Assembly (NCBI GenBank): GCA_947443645.1
Contig: CANEXF010000011.1
Span: 78,247 to 142,246, forward strand
Source of the DNA: Comamonadaceae bacterium
GTDB lineage: Bacteria > Pseudomonadota > Gammaproteobacteria > Burkholderiales > Burkholderiaceae_C
DNA length: 64,000 nucleotides
Reading direction: 5' to 3'
In this document: positions 47,825 to 55,612 of the stretch, one piece after another
How the letters are laid out: every line of letters starts with the position of its first letter
Position numbering within the stretch: the first letter of the stretch is position 1
Notes under the pieces: generated by a model
Databases searched by the model: none
The model's input: the letters and a program-made list of their open reading frames with translations, nothing else
Told to the model about the DNA's origin: nothing
Program-made: the position numbers and the translations under genes

Positions 47825-48469
47825 TCACTTGCGGTCTTTTTTGCCAGCGCCCAGTCTGGACTCTTTGCCCTTGATCAGCTTGGTGATGTTTTCGCGGTGC
47901 CGCAGCACCAGCAGCACGCTCATGAGAACCAGTGACGCGGTGATGCTGCGCTCGGCATACCAGGCAGCACGGTCACCCATCAGGTAGAAAAGCGGCGCAA
48001 AAGCCGCGCTGGCAATTGCCGCCAGAGATGAATAACGCGAAAAATAAGCCACGATCAGCCAGGTTGCAAGCGTGGCCAGACCGAGCAGCCAGTCAACCCC
48101 CAGCAGCACACCCGCAGCGGTAGCCACGCCCTTGCCGCCCTTGAATTTGAAAAACACCGGATACAGGTGGCCAAGAAAGGCCGCCAGGCCGACCATGGCC
48201 AGGGTGCCGTCCTCCAGACCATAGTCCTTGCAAAACCACTTGACCAAAACAACAGGCAGCCAGCCCTTGAGGCCATCGAGCAGCAAGGTCAGAACGGCCG
48301 CCAGCTTGTTGCCAGAGCGCAGCACATTGGTGGCGCCCGGGTTGTGGCTGCCATAGCTGCGCGGGTCGTTCAGACCCATCACGCGGCTGACGATCACGGC
48401 AAAAGACAGCGAGCCCAGCAGATACGCCAGCAGTACCGCCGCGACTGAATACAGATATTCCAAACCCAT
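47825..48469 (-). CDS. plsY: Glycerol-3-phosphate acyltransferase PlsY
   Basis: A 214-residue inner-membrane enzyme transferring acyl from acyl-phosphate to glycerol-3-phosphate, the first phospholipid step. Motifs YGSHNPGATNVLRSGNK near residue 35 and FKGGKGVATAAGVLLG near residue 97 are conserved. Five membrane segments. Start at 48469 (MGLEYLYSVAAV). The longer frame upstream overlaps ybaK and is spurious. Follows ybaK with a 22-bp gap. Confidence 0.95.
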   Translation of the reverse strand: MGLEYLYSVAAVLLAYLLGSLSFAVIVSRVMGLNDPRSYGSHNPGATNVLRSGNKLAAVLTLLLDGLKGWLPVVLVKWFCKDYGLEDGTLAMVGLAAFLGHLYPVFFKFKGGKGVATAAGVLLGVDWLLGLATLATWLIVAYFSRYSSLAAIASAAFAPLFYLMGDRAAWYAERSITASLVLMSVLLVLRHRENITKLIKGKESRLGAGKKDRK

Positions 48470-48491
48470 CTCCTCGTTGATTGATAGCGCC

Positions 48492-48983
48492 CTATTCGTC
48501 GAGCGCGCAGTGCACCGATTTTGCACCCAGCAGGCGCACGCAAACTTGCGGATCCAGGCCGACCAGGTAGCCGCGCCGTCCGCCATTGATAACGATTTTA
48601 GGCAAAGCCAGAATGCTTTCTTCGATGTACACCGGCATGGTCTTGCGCGTGCCAAACGGTGAGGTGCCGCCCACCAGATAGCCGCTGTGGCGGTTGGCCA
48701 CCTCGGGCTTGCAGGGCTCAACCGACTTGGCGCCTATCTGGCGCGCCAGGCTTTTGGTCGAGACCTTGCGGTTGCCATGCATCAGCACCAGCAGAGGTTT
48801 GGCGTCCTGGTCCTGCATGACCAGCGTCTTGACGACTGTGAACGGGTCAAGGCCCAGCACCTCGGCGCTGTGCTTGGCGCCGCCATGCTCCAGGTATGCG
48901 TAGGGGTGTTCGGTGAACGCTACGTCCTGGGCCTTGAGCAGCTGCGTCGCAGGTGTCTCGCTGACATGTTCCTTCCGGGCCAT
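48492..48983 (-). CDS. ybaK: Cys-tRNA(Pro)/Cys-tRNA(Cys) deacylase YbaK
   Basis: A 163-residue YbaK/ProX-type editing protein that hydrolyses Cys-tRNA-Pro in trans. HPYAYLEHGGAKHSAEVLGL near residue 22, VKTLVMQD with the catalytic Lys region near 50 and GGTSPFGTRKTMPVYIEESI near 103 define the family. Upstream partner is the aldo-keto reductase, 9 bp away; downstream is plsY, so the three likely form one transcript. Confidence 0.95.
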   Translation of the reverse strand: MARKEHVSETPATQLLKAQDVAFTEHPYAYLEHGGAKHSAEVLGLDPFTVVKTLVMQDQDAKPLLVLMHGNRKVSTKSLARQIGAKSVEPCKPEVANRHSGYLVGGTSPFGTRKTMPVYIEESILALPKIVINGGRRGYLVGLDPQVCVRLLGAKSVHCALDE

Positions 48984-48992
48984 GGCTCGGGC

Positions 48993-50060
48993 TTATTGCG
49001 CCGGGTCGCGGATGTCCCAGCGGATCTTGTCAATCTCGGCCAGCACATCCGCGCTGAGCGTCGTGCCCCAGGCGGCCAGGTCCTCATCGAGCTGGGCCAC
49101 CGTGGTCACACCGATGATGGTGCTGGCAACCTGCCACTTGGTGTAGCAAAAGGCCAGCGCCAGCTGGGTTGGTGTGAGGCCGTTGGCACGGGCCAGCGCG
49201 TTGTAGCGACGCGCAGCCGCCAGGGCATCGGCCCGGCCCCAGCGCTGCTTGCGCATGGACTCGAACTTGGCCATGCGGCCTTCCTTGGGTGACTCGGCAC
49301 TCTCGAGGCCAGGCGCATCGTATTTGCCCGTCAGCAGGCCAAAGCCCAGCGGTGAATAGGCCAGCAGCGACACGCCCAGGCGGTACATGGTTTCGTCCAG
49401 CCCGTTTTCCAGCGTGCGGTTGATCAGGCAGTAAGGGTTTTGCACGGTGGCGATGCGCGGCAGGCCGTACTGTTCGGCCAGCCTGACAAACTCATGCACG
49501 CCGTAGGGCGACTCGTTGGACAGGCCAATCGCGCGCACCTTGCCAGCCTTGACGAGCTTGCCCAGCGCCTCAAGCTGCACGTGGATCGACGACACCTCTT
49601 CGCTGTCCTTGGCAGGGTCGAAATAGATGGCGCCAAACGAAGGCACATGACGCACCGGCCAGTGGATCTGGTAGAGGTCAATCACATCGGTCTGCAGGCG
49701 CTTGAGGCTGTCATTGCAGGCGGCCTCAAAATCCGCCGGGGTCACATTGGTGCTGCCCTTGCGTACCCAGGCCATGCCGCGTGCAGGGCCGGCAATCTTG
49801 CTGGCCAGCACGAGCTTGCTGCGCGCCCCCGGGTTTTTGGCAAACCAGTTGCCCATGATGGTCTCGGTCGCGCCAAAGGTTTCAGCACGCGTGGGCACCG
49901 AATACATTTCGGCGGTGTCGATGAAGTTGACGCCGCGCTCCAGCGAGCGGTCAAGAATCGAATGGGCGTCGGCCTCACCAACCTGTTCACCAAAAGTCAT
50001 GGTGCCCAGGCAAATCGGGGTGACGTGCAAATCGCTGCTGCCTAGTTGAACTTTATTCAT
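48993..50060 (-). CDS. Aldo/keto reductase (Tas-like)
   Basis: A 355-residue NADP(H)-dependent aldo-keto reductase. LGTMTFGEQVGEADAHSILD near residue 19, the catalytic D-x-x-x-Y in FIDTAEMYSVPT near 51, and the cofactor-binding AFCYTKWQVASTIIGVTTVA near 300 are clear. It resembles E. coli Tas. Start at 50060 (MNKVQLGSSDLHV). The open frame further upstream is not conserved. Substrate unknown. Confidence 0.92.
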   Translation of the reverse strand: MNKVQLGSSDLHVTPICLGTMTFGEQVGEADAHSILDRSLERGVNFIDTAEMYSVPTRAETFGATETIMGNWFAKNPGARSKLVLASKIAGPARGMAWVRKGSTNVTPADFEAACNDSLKRLQTDVIDLYQIHWPVRHVPSFGAIYFDPAKDSEEVSSIHVQLEALGKLVKAGKVRAIGLSNESPYGVHEFVRLAEQYGLPRIATVQNPYCLINRTLENGLDETMYRLGVSLLAYSPLGFGLLTGKYDAPGLESAESPKEGRMAKFESMRKQRWGRADALAAARRYNALARANGLTPTQLALAFCYTKWQVASTIIGVTTVAQLDEDLAAWGTTLSADVLAEIDKIRWDIRDPAQ

Positions 50061-50315
50061 GTGGGGGTGTGCCTGGTAAGCCTGGAAAAGCTCGCAGTTT
50101 AAAGGCTGGACGCGAACGCTGCTGCCAGCGCGTAAGCCGAGTCTGCCCAGGACGCTGTCAGGCATGCTTACAAAATGAGAGATTGCCTTACACGGCGCGG
50201 CCAGCGCCTGCGTTAGCCTTCGGCTTCCAATCGCCAAGAAATCAAACCCTTCAGGCTCAGCCAGTCGCCTTGTTTCAGGCGCCGCAAAAGCCAGAATAAA
50301 ACCCGGAGATGACTC

Positions 50316-50978
50316 ATGAACACCAAGCTTTATCCACTGAGCACTGTCGCGCTGACCCTGAGCCTGCTTGCCGGCTGCGCCAATATGACGGAGACCCAGC
50401 AAGGCACGGCCAAAGGCGCAGGCATAGGCGCGGCAGCTGGGGCGCTGCTGGGCGCGGCCACTGGCGGCTCCAAGGGCGCAGCGACAGGCGCAATTCTGGG
50501 CGGCGCCGTGGGCGCGGGCGGCGGCTACATCTGGTCCAAGAAAATGCAGGACCAAAAAGCAGCGATGGAAAAAGCCACCGTCGGCACGGGCGTGGCAGTG
50601 AGCCAGACGACAGACAACCGGCTCAAGCTCGACATTCCCAGCGACGTGTCATTTGACGTGGGCCGCTCTGCCATCAAGTCCAACTTCGCGCCCATACTCA
50701 ACCAGTTCGCCAGCAGCCTGAACCAGCACACCGCGACCAGCGTCACCATCATCGGCCACACCGACAGCAGCGGAACGGACGCCATCAACAACCCACTGTC
50801 CATAGACCGCGCCGACGCAGCCCGCGACTACCTGGTCAGCCGCGGCGTGGCCCGCACGCGCATCGCCACCGATGGCCGTGGTTCACGCGAACCGGTGGCC
50901 GACAACAGCACCGCGCAAGGGCGTGAGAAAAACCGCCGCGTCGAGATCTATGTGGCCGAGCCTGTCGCCATGCAATAG
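50316..50978 (+). CDS. OmpA family lipoprotein with glycine zipper (YiaD-like)
   Basis: A 220-residue outer-membrane lipoprotein. The lipobox LLAGCAN ends the signal peptide near residue 21. A glycine-zipper segment (GAGIGAAAGALLGAATGG and following) runs from about residue 33 to 70. A peptidoglycan-binding OmpA C-terminal domain follows from about 105 (VSFDVGRSAIKSNF; TIIGHTDSSGTDAIN; DGRGSREPVADN). Likely tethers the outer membrane to the wall. Monocistronic. Confidence 0.93.
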   Translation: MNTKLYPLSTVALTLSLLAGCANMTETQQGTAKGAGIGAAAGALLGAATGGSKGAATGAILGGAVGAGGGYIWSKKMQDQKAAMEKATVGTGVAVSQTTDNRLKLDIPSDVSFDVGRSAIKSNFAPILNQFASSLNQHTATSVTIIGHTDSSGTDAINNPLSIDRADAARDYLVSRGVARTRIATDGRGSREPVADNSTAQGREKNRRVEIYVAEPVAMQ

Positions 50979-51013
50979 CATCTGTTCACTGCGGCAGCTG
51001 TTGCGCCTTGGTT

Positions 51014-52945
51014 TCATTGCGCGTTTTTAAAGCGCGCTTCTTCCTGCAGCCTGAGCACGCGGCGCTGCACCTTGCCGGTGGTGGTCATGGGCAAGGCGTC
51101 TATGAATTCAATCTCCTTGGGGTACTCATAAGGCGCCAGCAGGGCTTTCACATGGGCCTGCAAGCCGGCCACCAATTCATTGTCAAACTGCTCTTTGGCG
51201 CACGCGGATCGGGCGCGAGCAGCTACAAAATCAGGAGCAAGCACGACATAGGCCTTGACCACAGCGCCACGCGCCTTGTCGGGCTTGGGCACGACCGCCG
51301 CGTTGGCCACGGCCGGGTGCTTGAGCAGACAGTTCTCGATCTCGCCCGGACCAATGCGGTAGCCGGCGGCCTTGAACACATCGTCAGCGCGTCCTTCGTA
51401 CCAAAGGTAGCCATCCTCGTCGCGACGGGCCAGGTCGCCGGTGCGGCACCAGTCCCCGGTGAATTTGGCGCGCGTGGCCGCCTCGTTCTTCCAGTAGCCT
51501 AAAAAGAAAATCGGATCCGGCACGCCATGGCAGTCGTAGCGGTTGACGGCCACATCGCCGAGCACGCCGACAGCGCATTCCTGGCCGGCATCGTCAATCA
51601 CGGCGACCCGGTGACCCGGATAAGCCTTGCCCATGCTGCCGGGCCTGGCCGGCCAGCCTATGGCCCCCACGCTCCCCACTTCGTGTGGCTCGCTGCCCCC
51701 CGAGGGGGCTGGCCTTGCTTGGGAGCGGCCCGGCGCTGCGGCCTTGGTGGCGCTTGCCTCTGTCAATCTGTTCATGCTGCAGTTACCCACGACGTAGTTG
51801 ATCTCGGTCTGGCCAAACATCTCATTGACAACCACGCCGAGCTGGTCGCGGCAATAGTCAAACACGGCATCACCGACAGCCTCTCCGGCGCTCATCAAGC
51901 CCTGCAGCTTGAGCTTGAATTGCGCACGCGGCTCGGGGTAGGCCTTCATCATGGCCTTGAGCGCCGTCGGGAACAAAAAGCTGTGCGTCACGCCCTCGCT
52001 GGCCATCAGGCTGAAAGCCAGCTCCGGGCTGAAGCGGCCCGCGTAAGCGACGATGGGCCGGCCAAAATACAGCGTCGGCAGCAAGGCATCCATCAGCCCG
52101 CCCGTCCAGGCCCAGTCGGCGGGGCTCCAAAATACCGCAGAGGAATCCGTTCGGGCTGCGGCTGTCGACGCCTTCGCATGCCGCCCTTTGACAAGCTCAG
52201 GGTCAAGGGGAGAAAAACCAAACCAGTTCTGGCTGCAGACAAAGCCCGGCAGGTTGCCCATCAACGCACGGTGCGGCAGCAGCGCGCCTTTGGGCGGCCC
52301 GGTGGTACCGCTGGTGTAGATCAGGATGGCCGCTTCATCGGCCCGGGTTCTCGCCGCCTTGAAGCCGGACTTTGACCGCCCCGCCCGGCCGGCCCAGGAT
52401 GGCGCGTCGGCCACATCCAGCAGCACGCGCAAGGCCGGACATTGCGCACGCACGGCCTGCAGAGCGGCGCTGCTGTTGTGGTCGCAAATCGCCAGCACCG
52501 CCTCGCTGTCATGCAGACGAAAGGCCAAGGCTTCGGGGCCAAACAGTATGGACAGCGGCATGGCCACCGCGCCCATCTGGAACACCGCCATATAGGCCAC
52601 GGCAGTTTCAAAGCGCTGCGGCAGCACGATGGCCACCCGGTCGCCGCGCTGCACGCCCTGCGCCACCAGCAGCTGGCTCAGCGCATCGGCTGCCTGCTGC
52701 AGCTCGGAGTAAGTATGAAAAAGGCCTTGGGCGCCCGGCTGATGGGCGCGAACAGCTATTTTTTTTGTAGCATCCGACCTGCCCTCGTCAGCTCTGGCCC
52801 AGCGGCTGCAGCACACCTCGGCGATGTTGAAGTACTCGTTTACCTGCCAGCCAAAGCCCTGGTGCATGGCCTGGTAATGGTCTGCGGGCTGCGCCCTGGA
52901 CTTGTCCCTGTGTTGACTGCGCCGGCCTGGGTCTGTCTTTATCAT
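51014..52945 (-). CDS. Acyl-CoA synthetase (AMP-forming) carrying several in-frame repeats
   Basis: About 643 residues, adenylate-forming enzyme of the acetyl/medium-chain acyl-CoA synthetase type. The P-loop ILIYTSGTTGPPKGALLPHR is near residue 210, VFWSPADWAWTGGLMDALLP near 268, NEMFGQTEINYVVGNC near 370, YLWYEGRADDVFKAAGYRIG near 510 and the PMTTTGKVQRR lysine near the end. Insertions: family B at residues about 58-72, family C at about 246-255 (PLDPELVKGRH), family A at about 401-428 (PGRSQARPAPSGGS), and a second family B near 568-579. Start at 52945 is uncertain; 52867 is possible. Substrate unknown. Confidence 0.88.
   Translation of the reverse strand: MIKTDPGRRSQHRDKSRAQPADHYQAMHQGFGWQVNEYFNIAEVCCSRWARADEGRSDATKKIAVRAHQPGAQGLFHTYSELQQAADALSQLLVAQGVQRGDRVAIVLPQRFETAVAYMAVFQMGAVAMPLSILFGPEALAFRLHDSEAVLAICDHNSSAALQAVRAQCPALRVLLDVADAPSWAGRAGRSKSGFKAARTRADEAAILIYTSGTTGPPKGALLPHRALMGNLPGFVCSQNWFGFSPLDPELVKGRHAKASTAAARTDSSAVFWSPADWAWTGGLMDALLPTLYFGRPIVAYAGRFSPELAFSLMASEGVTHSFLFPTALKAMMKAYPEPRAQFKLKLQGLMSAGEAVGDAVFDYCRDQLGVVVNEMFGQTEINYVVGNCSMNRLTEASATKAAAPGRSQARPAPSGGSEPHEVGSVGAIGWPARPGSMGKAYPGHRVAVIDDAGQECAVGVLGDVAVNRYDCHGVPDPIFFLGYWKNEAATRAKFTGDWCRTGDLARRDEDGYLWYEGRADDVFKAAGYRIGPGEIENCLLKHPAVANAAVVPKPDKARGAVVKAYVVLAPDFVAARARSACAKEQFDNELVAGLQAHVKALLAPYEYPKEIEFIDALPMTTTGKVQRRVLRLQEEARFKNAQ
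51209..51242 (+). repeat. Family B fragment in the acyl-CoA synthetase C-terminus
   Basis: TCGGGCGCGAGCAGCTACAA followed by AATCAGGAGCAAGC carries the GGGCGCGAGCAGCTA core of family B, in frame (DFVAARARSACA). Confidence 0.6.
51662..51743 (+). repeat. Family A repeat inside the acyl-CoA synthetase gene
   Basis: A full copy (GCCCCCACGC ... CCCCCCGAGGGGG ... GGCGCTGCGG), read antisense in frame, between TEASATK and the SMGKAYPGHRVAVID block. Confidence 0.92.
52181..52209 (+). repeat. Family C repeat inside the acyl-CoA synthetase gene
   Basis: CGCCCTTTGACAAGCTCAGG followed by GTCAAGGGG, read antisense as PLDPELVKGR. It splits NWF from SAVFWSPADW, which are nearly adjacent in relatives as I know them. 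Confidence 0.8.
52729..52772 (-). repeat. Family B repeat near the acyl-CoA synthetase N-terminus
   Basis: TTGGGCGCCCGGCTGATGGG, CGCGAACAGCTATTTTTTTT, GTAG: hairpin arms GGGCGC/GCGCCC-like with the AGCTATTTTT tail, in frame (ATKKIAVRAHQPGAQ). Confidence 0.75.
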
Positions 52946-52952
52946 CGACACA

Positions 52953-53963
52953 ATGTACAAAGAAAAACGCCTTCCTCGCAGCGAGTTTGTCCCTATACGT
53001 GGCCTCGACTACCACGTGCAGATCTGGGAAGACCCGAACCGGCCTGCTTCTTCGCTGCCGCCTTTGCTACTGCTGCATGGCTGGATGGACGTGGCCGCGT
53101 CCTACCAGTTCATGGTCGACGCGTTATCGGACGCCTTCGCCGCAGGCCGGACCATCATCGCACCCGACTGGCGCGGCTTTGGCCTGACGGCATCCAAGGA
53201 AAGCGGCAAAGAGATCAGCGTGGGAGACACGTCCGTAGCGCCGGGCCGCTCCCAAGCAAGGCCAGCCCCCGCAGGGAGCGCGGGGGCAACAGACACCTAC
53301 TGGTTCCCCGACTACCTCGCCGACCTGGATTTTCTGCTGGACCACTACGTGCACGAGACTGCGATAGACCTGGTCGGCCACAGCATGGGCGGCAATGTGG
53401 CCATGACTTACGCTGGCGTCAGGCCTGAGCGCATTCGCAAGCTGGTCAATCTTGAAGGCTTTGGCATGCCGGCCAGCCGGCCTAGCCAGGCAGCAGGTCG
53501 CTATGCCAAGTGGATGGACGAGCTCAAGAGCCTGCAGCGCGGCGAGATGGACCTCAAAGCCTACGAGGGCCGAGAGGGCGTGGCCAGGCGGCTCATGAAG
53601 ACCAATCCGCGACTGTCGGCAGACAAGGCGCATTGGCTCGCTGGCCATTGGGCGCGACCCGACGCCGACGGGAAATGGCTGATTCTCGGCGACCCGGCGC
53701 ACAAGATCACGAGCGCCATGCTTTACCGCGCCGATGAAACCATGGAAATCTACAAACGCATCAGCGCGCCCACGCTGGCGGTCGAAGCCTCGGACGATTC
53801 TCTGGCCAAGTGGCACCAGGGCAACTACACACTGGCCGAATACCACGAACGCCTCAAACTGGTTGAAAACGCCCGTGTCGCAGTCATCCAGGACGCCGGA
53901 CACATGCTGCACCACGACCAGCCAGCGCAGCTGGCGGCACTGATTGAGGACTTCCTGATCTGA
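52953..53963 (+). CDS. Alpha/beta hydrolase with in-frame repeat
   Basis: A 336-residue alpha/beta-fold hydrolase. Oxyanion segment LLLLHGWMDVAASYQF near residue 33, nucleophile elbow LVGHSMGGNVAMTY near 142 (Ser), and late His in QDAGHMLHHDQP near 311. Residues about 94-112 (VAPGRSQARPAPAGS) come from a truncated family A repeat in the loop between RGFGLTASKES and TYWFPDYLADLDFLL. The 5' end is only 7 bp from that of the divergent synthetase if both starts are right. Substrate unknown. Confidence 0.9.
   Translation: MYKEKRLPRSEFVPIRGLDYHVQIWEDPNRPASSLPPLLLLHGWMDVAASYQFMVDALSDAFAAGRTIIAPDWRGFGLTASKESGKEISVGDTSVAPGRSQARPAPAGSAGATDTYWFPDYLADLDFLLDHYVHETAIDLVGHSMGGNVAMTYAGVRPERIRKLVNLEGFGMPASRPSQAAGRYAKWMDELKSLQRGEMDLKAYEGREGVARRLMKTNPRLSADKAHWLAGHWARPDADGKWLILGDPAHKITSAMLYRADETMEIYKRISAPTLAVEASDDSLAKWHQGNYTLAEYHERLKLVENARVAVIQDAGHMLHHDQPAQLAALIEDFLI
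53235..53290 (-). repeat. Truncated family A repeat inside the hydrolase gene
   Basis: GTAGCGCCGGGCCGCTCCCA, AGCAAGGCCAGCCCCCGCAG, then GGAGCGCGGGGGC. The distal part of the element is lost and the frame is kept. Confidence 0.85.
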
Positions 53964-53970
53964 AGGTATT

Positions 53971-54404
53971 TGCCCCCACGTTCGCCCACTGCGTGTGACT
54001 CTCTGCCCCCCGAGGGGGCTAATTCCCCTTGGGGCGGCCCGGCGGGAAATTGCTTGCCCCCACGCTCGCCCACTTCGTGTGGCTCTCTGCCCCCCGAGGG
54101 GGCTGGCCTTGCTTGGGAACGGCCCTACGCTGCGGCCTTTTACCCCCACGTTCGCCCACTGCGTGCGGCTCTCTGCCCCTCCCCGAGGGGGGCTGTTTCA
54201 CCTTGGGGCGGCCCTGCGGTGAAATTGTCCGCCCCCACGCTCGCTCGCTACGCGTAGCTCTCTGCCCCCCGAGGGGGGGCTGTTTCACCTTGGGGCGGCC
54301 CTGCGGTGAAACTGTCCGCCCCCATGCTCGCTCGCTACGCGTAGCTCTCTGCCCCCGAGGGGGGCTGTTTCACCTTGGGGCGGCCCTGCGGCGAAACGAG
54401 TGTC
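53971..54404 (+). repeat. Tandem array of five family A repeats upstream of prfB
   Basis: Five head-to-tail copies of about 87 bp start near 53971, 54057, 54144, 54231 and 54318, filling the 490-bp gap between the hydrolase stop and prfB. They differ by a few substitutions; copies 4 and 5 are nearly identical to each other (CTCGCTCGCTACGCGTAGCT), which points to recent local duplication. No gene is visible within. Confidence 0.95.
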
Positions 54405-54453
54405 CGGACATGAGAAAATGGGGCATTCACCAAACAATTCGGGATAAAGACTC

Positions 54454-55558
54454 ATGGACGCAGAACACATCAACATCATCAGCAACCAACTCGCCGACCT
54501 GAGCAACCGGGTCAATGAACTCAGGGGGTATCTTTGACTACCCTGCCAAAGAACGTAAATTAAGCGAAGTCAACGCCGCACTGGAAGACCCCAAGGTCTG
54601 GGACGTGCCCAAGCGCGCGCAAGAGCTCGGCCGGGAGAAAAAATCCCTGGAAGACGTGGTGCTGGTGATTGACCGGCTGAGCCAGGAGCTGGCTGACAAC
54701 ATCGAATTGTTCGAGATGTCCAAGGGCGACGGCGACGAAGCAGGCATGCTGGCTATCGAAGGCGAAGCCGCAGCGGTTGCCGTTGAAGTCGAGAAAATGG
54801 AATTTCGGCGGATGTTCAACAACCCGGCCGACCCCCTGCCCTGCTTTCTGGACATTCAGGCCGGCGCCGGCGGCACCGAAGCCTGCGACTGGGCCAGCAT
54901 GCTGCTGCGCCAGTACCTCAAATACGCCGAACGCAAGGGTTTCAAAACCACGATTGAAGACGAAACCGCGGGCGACACGGCGGGCATCAAGGGCGCGACC
55001 ATCAAGATCGACGGCGAGTACGCCTTTGGCCTGCTGCGCACCGAAACCGGCGTGCACCGGCTGGTTCGCAAGTCACCATTTGACTCTTCGGGCGGGCGCC
55101 ATACTTCGTTCGCCTCGGTCTTTGTCTACCCCGAGATCGATGATTCGATCGAGATCGACATCAACCCTTCGGACGTGCGCACAGACACCTTCCGCGCCAG
55201 CGGCGCCGGCGGCCAGCACATCAACAAGACCGACTCGGCCGTGCGCCTGACGCATATCCCGACCGGCATTGTGGTGCAGTGCCAGGACGGCCGCAGCCAG
55301 CACGGCAACCGCGACGTGGCCTGGAAGCGCCTGCGCTCACGCCTGTATGACTTCGAATTGCGCAAGCAACAAGAAGCCCAGCAAAAACTCGAAGACACCA
55401 AGACCGACGTGGGTTGGGGCCATCAGATTCGCAGCTATGTGCTCGATCAAAGCCGCATCAAGGACTTGCGTACCAACTACGAAACCTCGGCCACGCAAAA
55501 AGTGCTGGACGGCGACCTGGACCCTTTCATCGAAGCCTCCTTGAAGCAAGGCGTCTGA
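54454..55558 (+). CDS. prfB: Peptide chain release factor 2 with programmed +1 frameshift
   Basis: RF2 recognises UGA and UAA stops. The first 27 codons run from the ATG at 54454 to an in-frame TGA at 54535-54537, and the main frame continues from 54536 (CTT-T-GAC). The shift site is AGGGGGTATCTTTGAC, with an internal Shine-Dalgarno, the standard autoregulatory signal. The joined product is 367 residues. The GGQ motif is in [19 protein letters not shown] and the stop-recognition region follows the family pattern ([13 protein letters not shown]). A single base is skipped; this is not an assembly error. Confidence 0.96.
54524..54538 (+). promoter_or_regulatory. prfB programmed frameshift site
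   Basis: AGGGGGTATCTTTGA: Shine-Dalgarno-like AGGGGG three bases upstream of the CTT-TGA slippery site, followed by C. Low RF2 activity at the UGA favours +1 slippage and so restores RF2. Confidence 0.95.
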
Positions 55559-55612
55559 TGATGCATGCTTTCGCCCTCAGCCGACTATTGACGATTTTTT
55601 CAGGACACACCC

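Noticed and set aside
50061..50555. Extension of the aldo-keto reductase to 520 residues
   Set aside because: The family N-terminus starts at 50060, and the extension crosses into the promoter and start of the OmpA-like gene on the other strand.
53971..54404. Possible CRISPR-like array because of regular repeats
   Set aside because: The units are contiguous 87-bp tandem copies with no unique spacers, no cas genes are near, and the same element occurs singly elsewhere.
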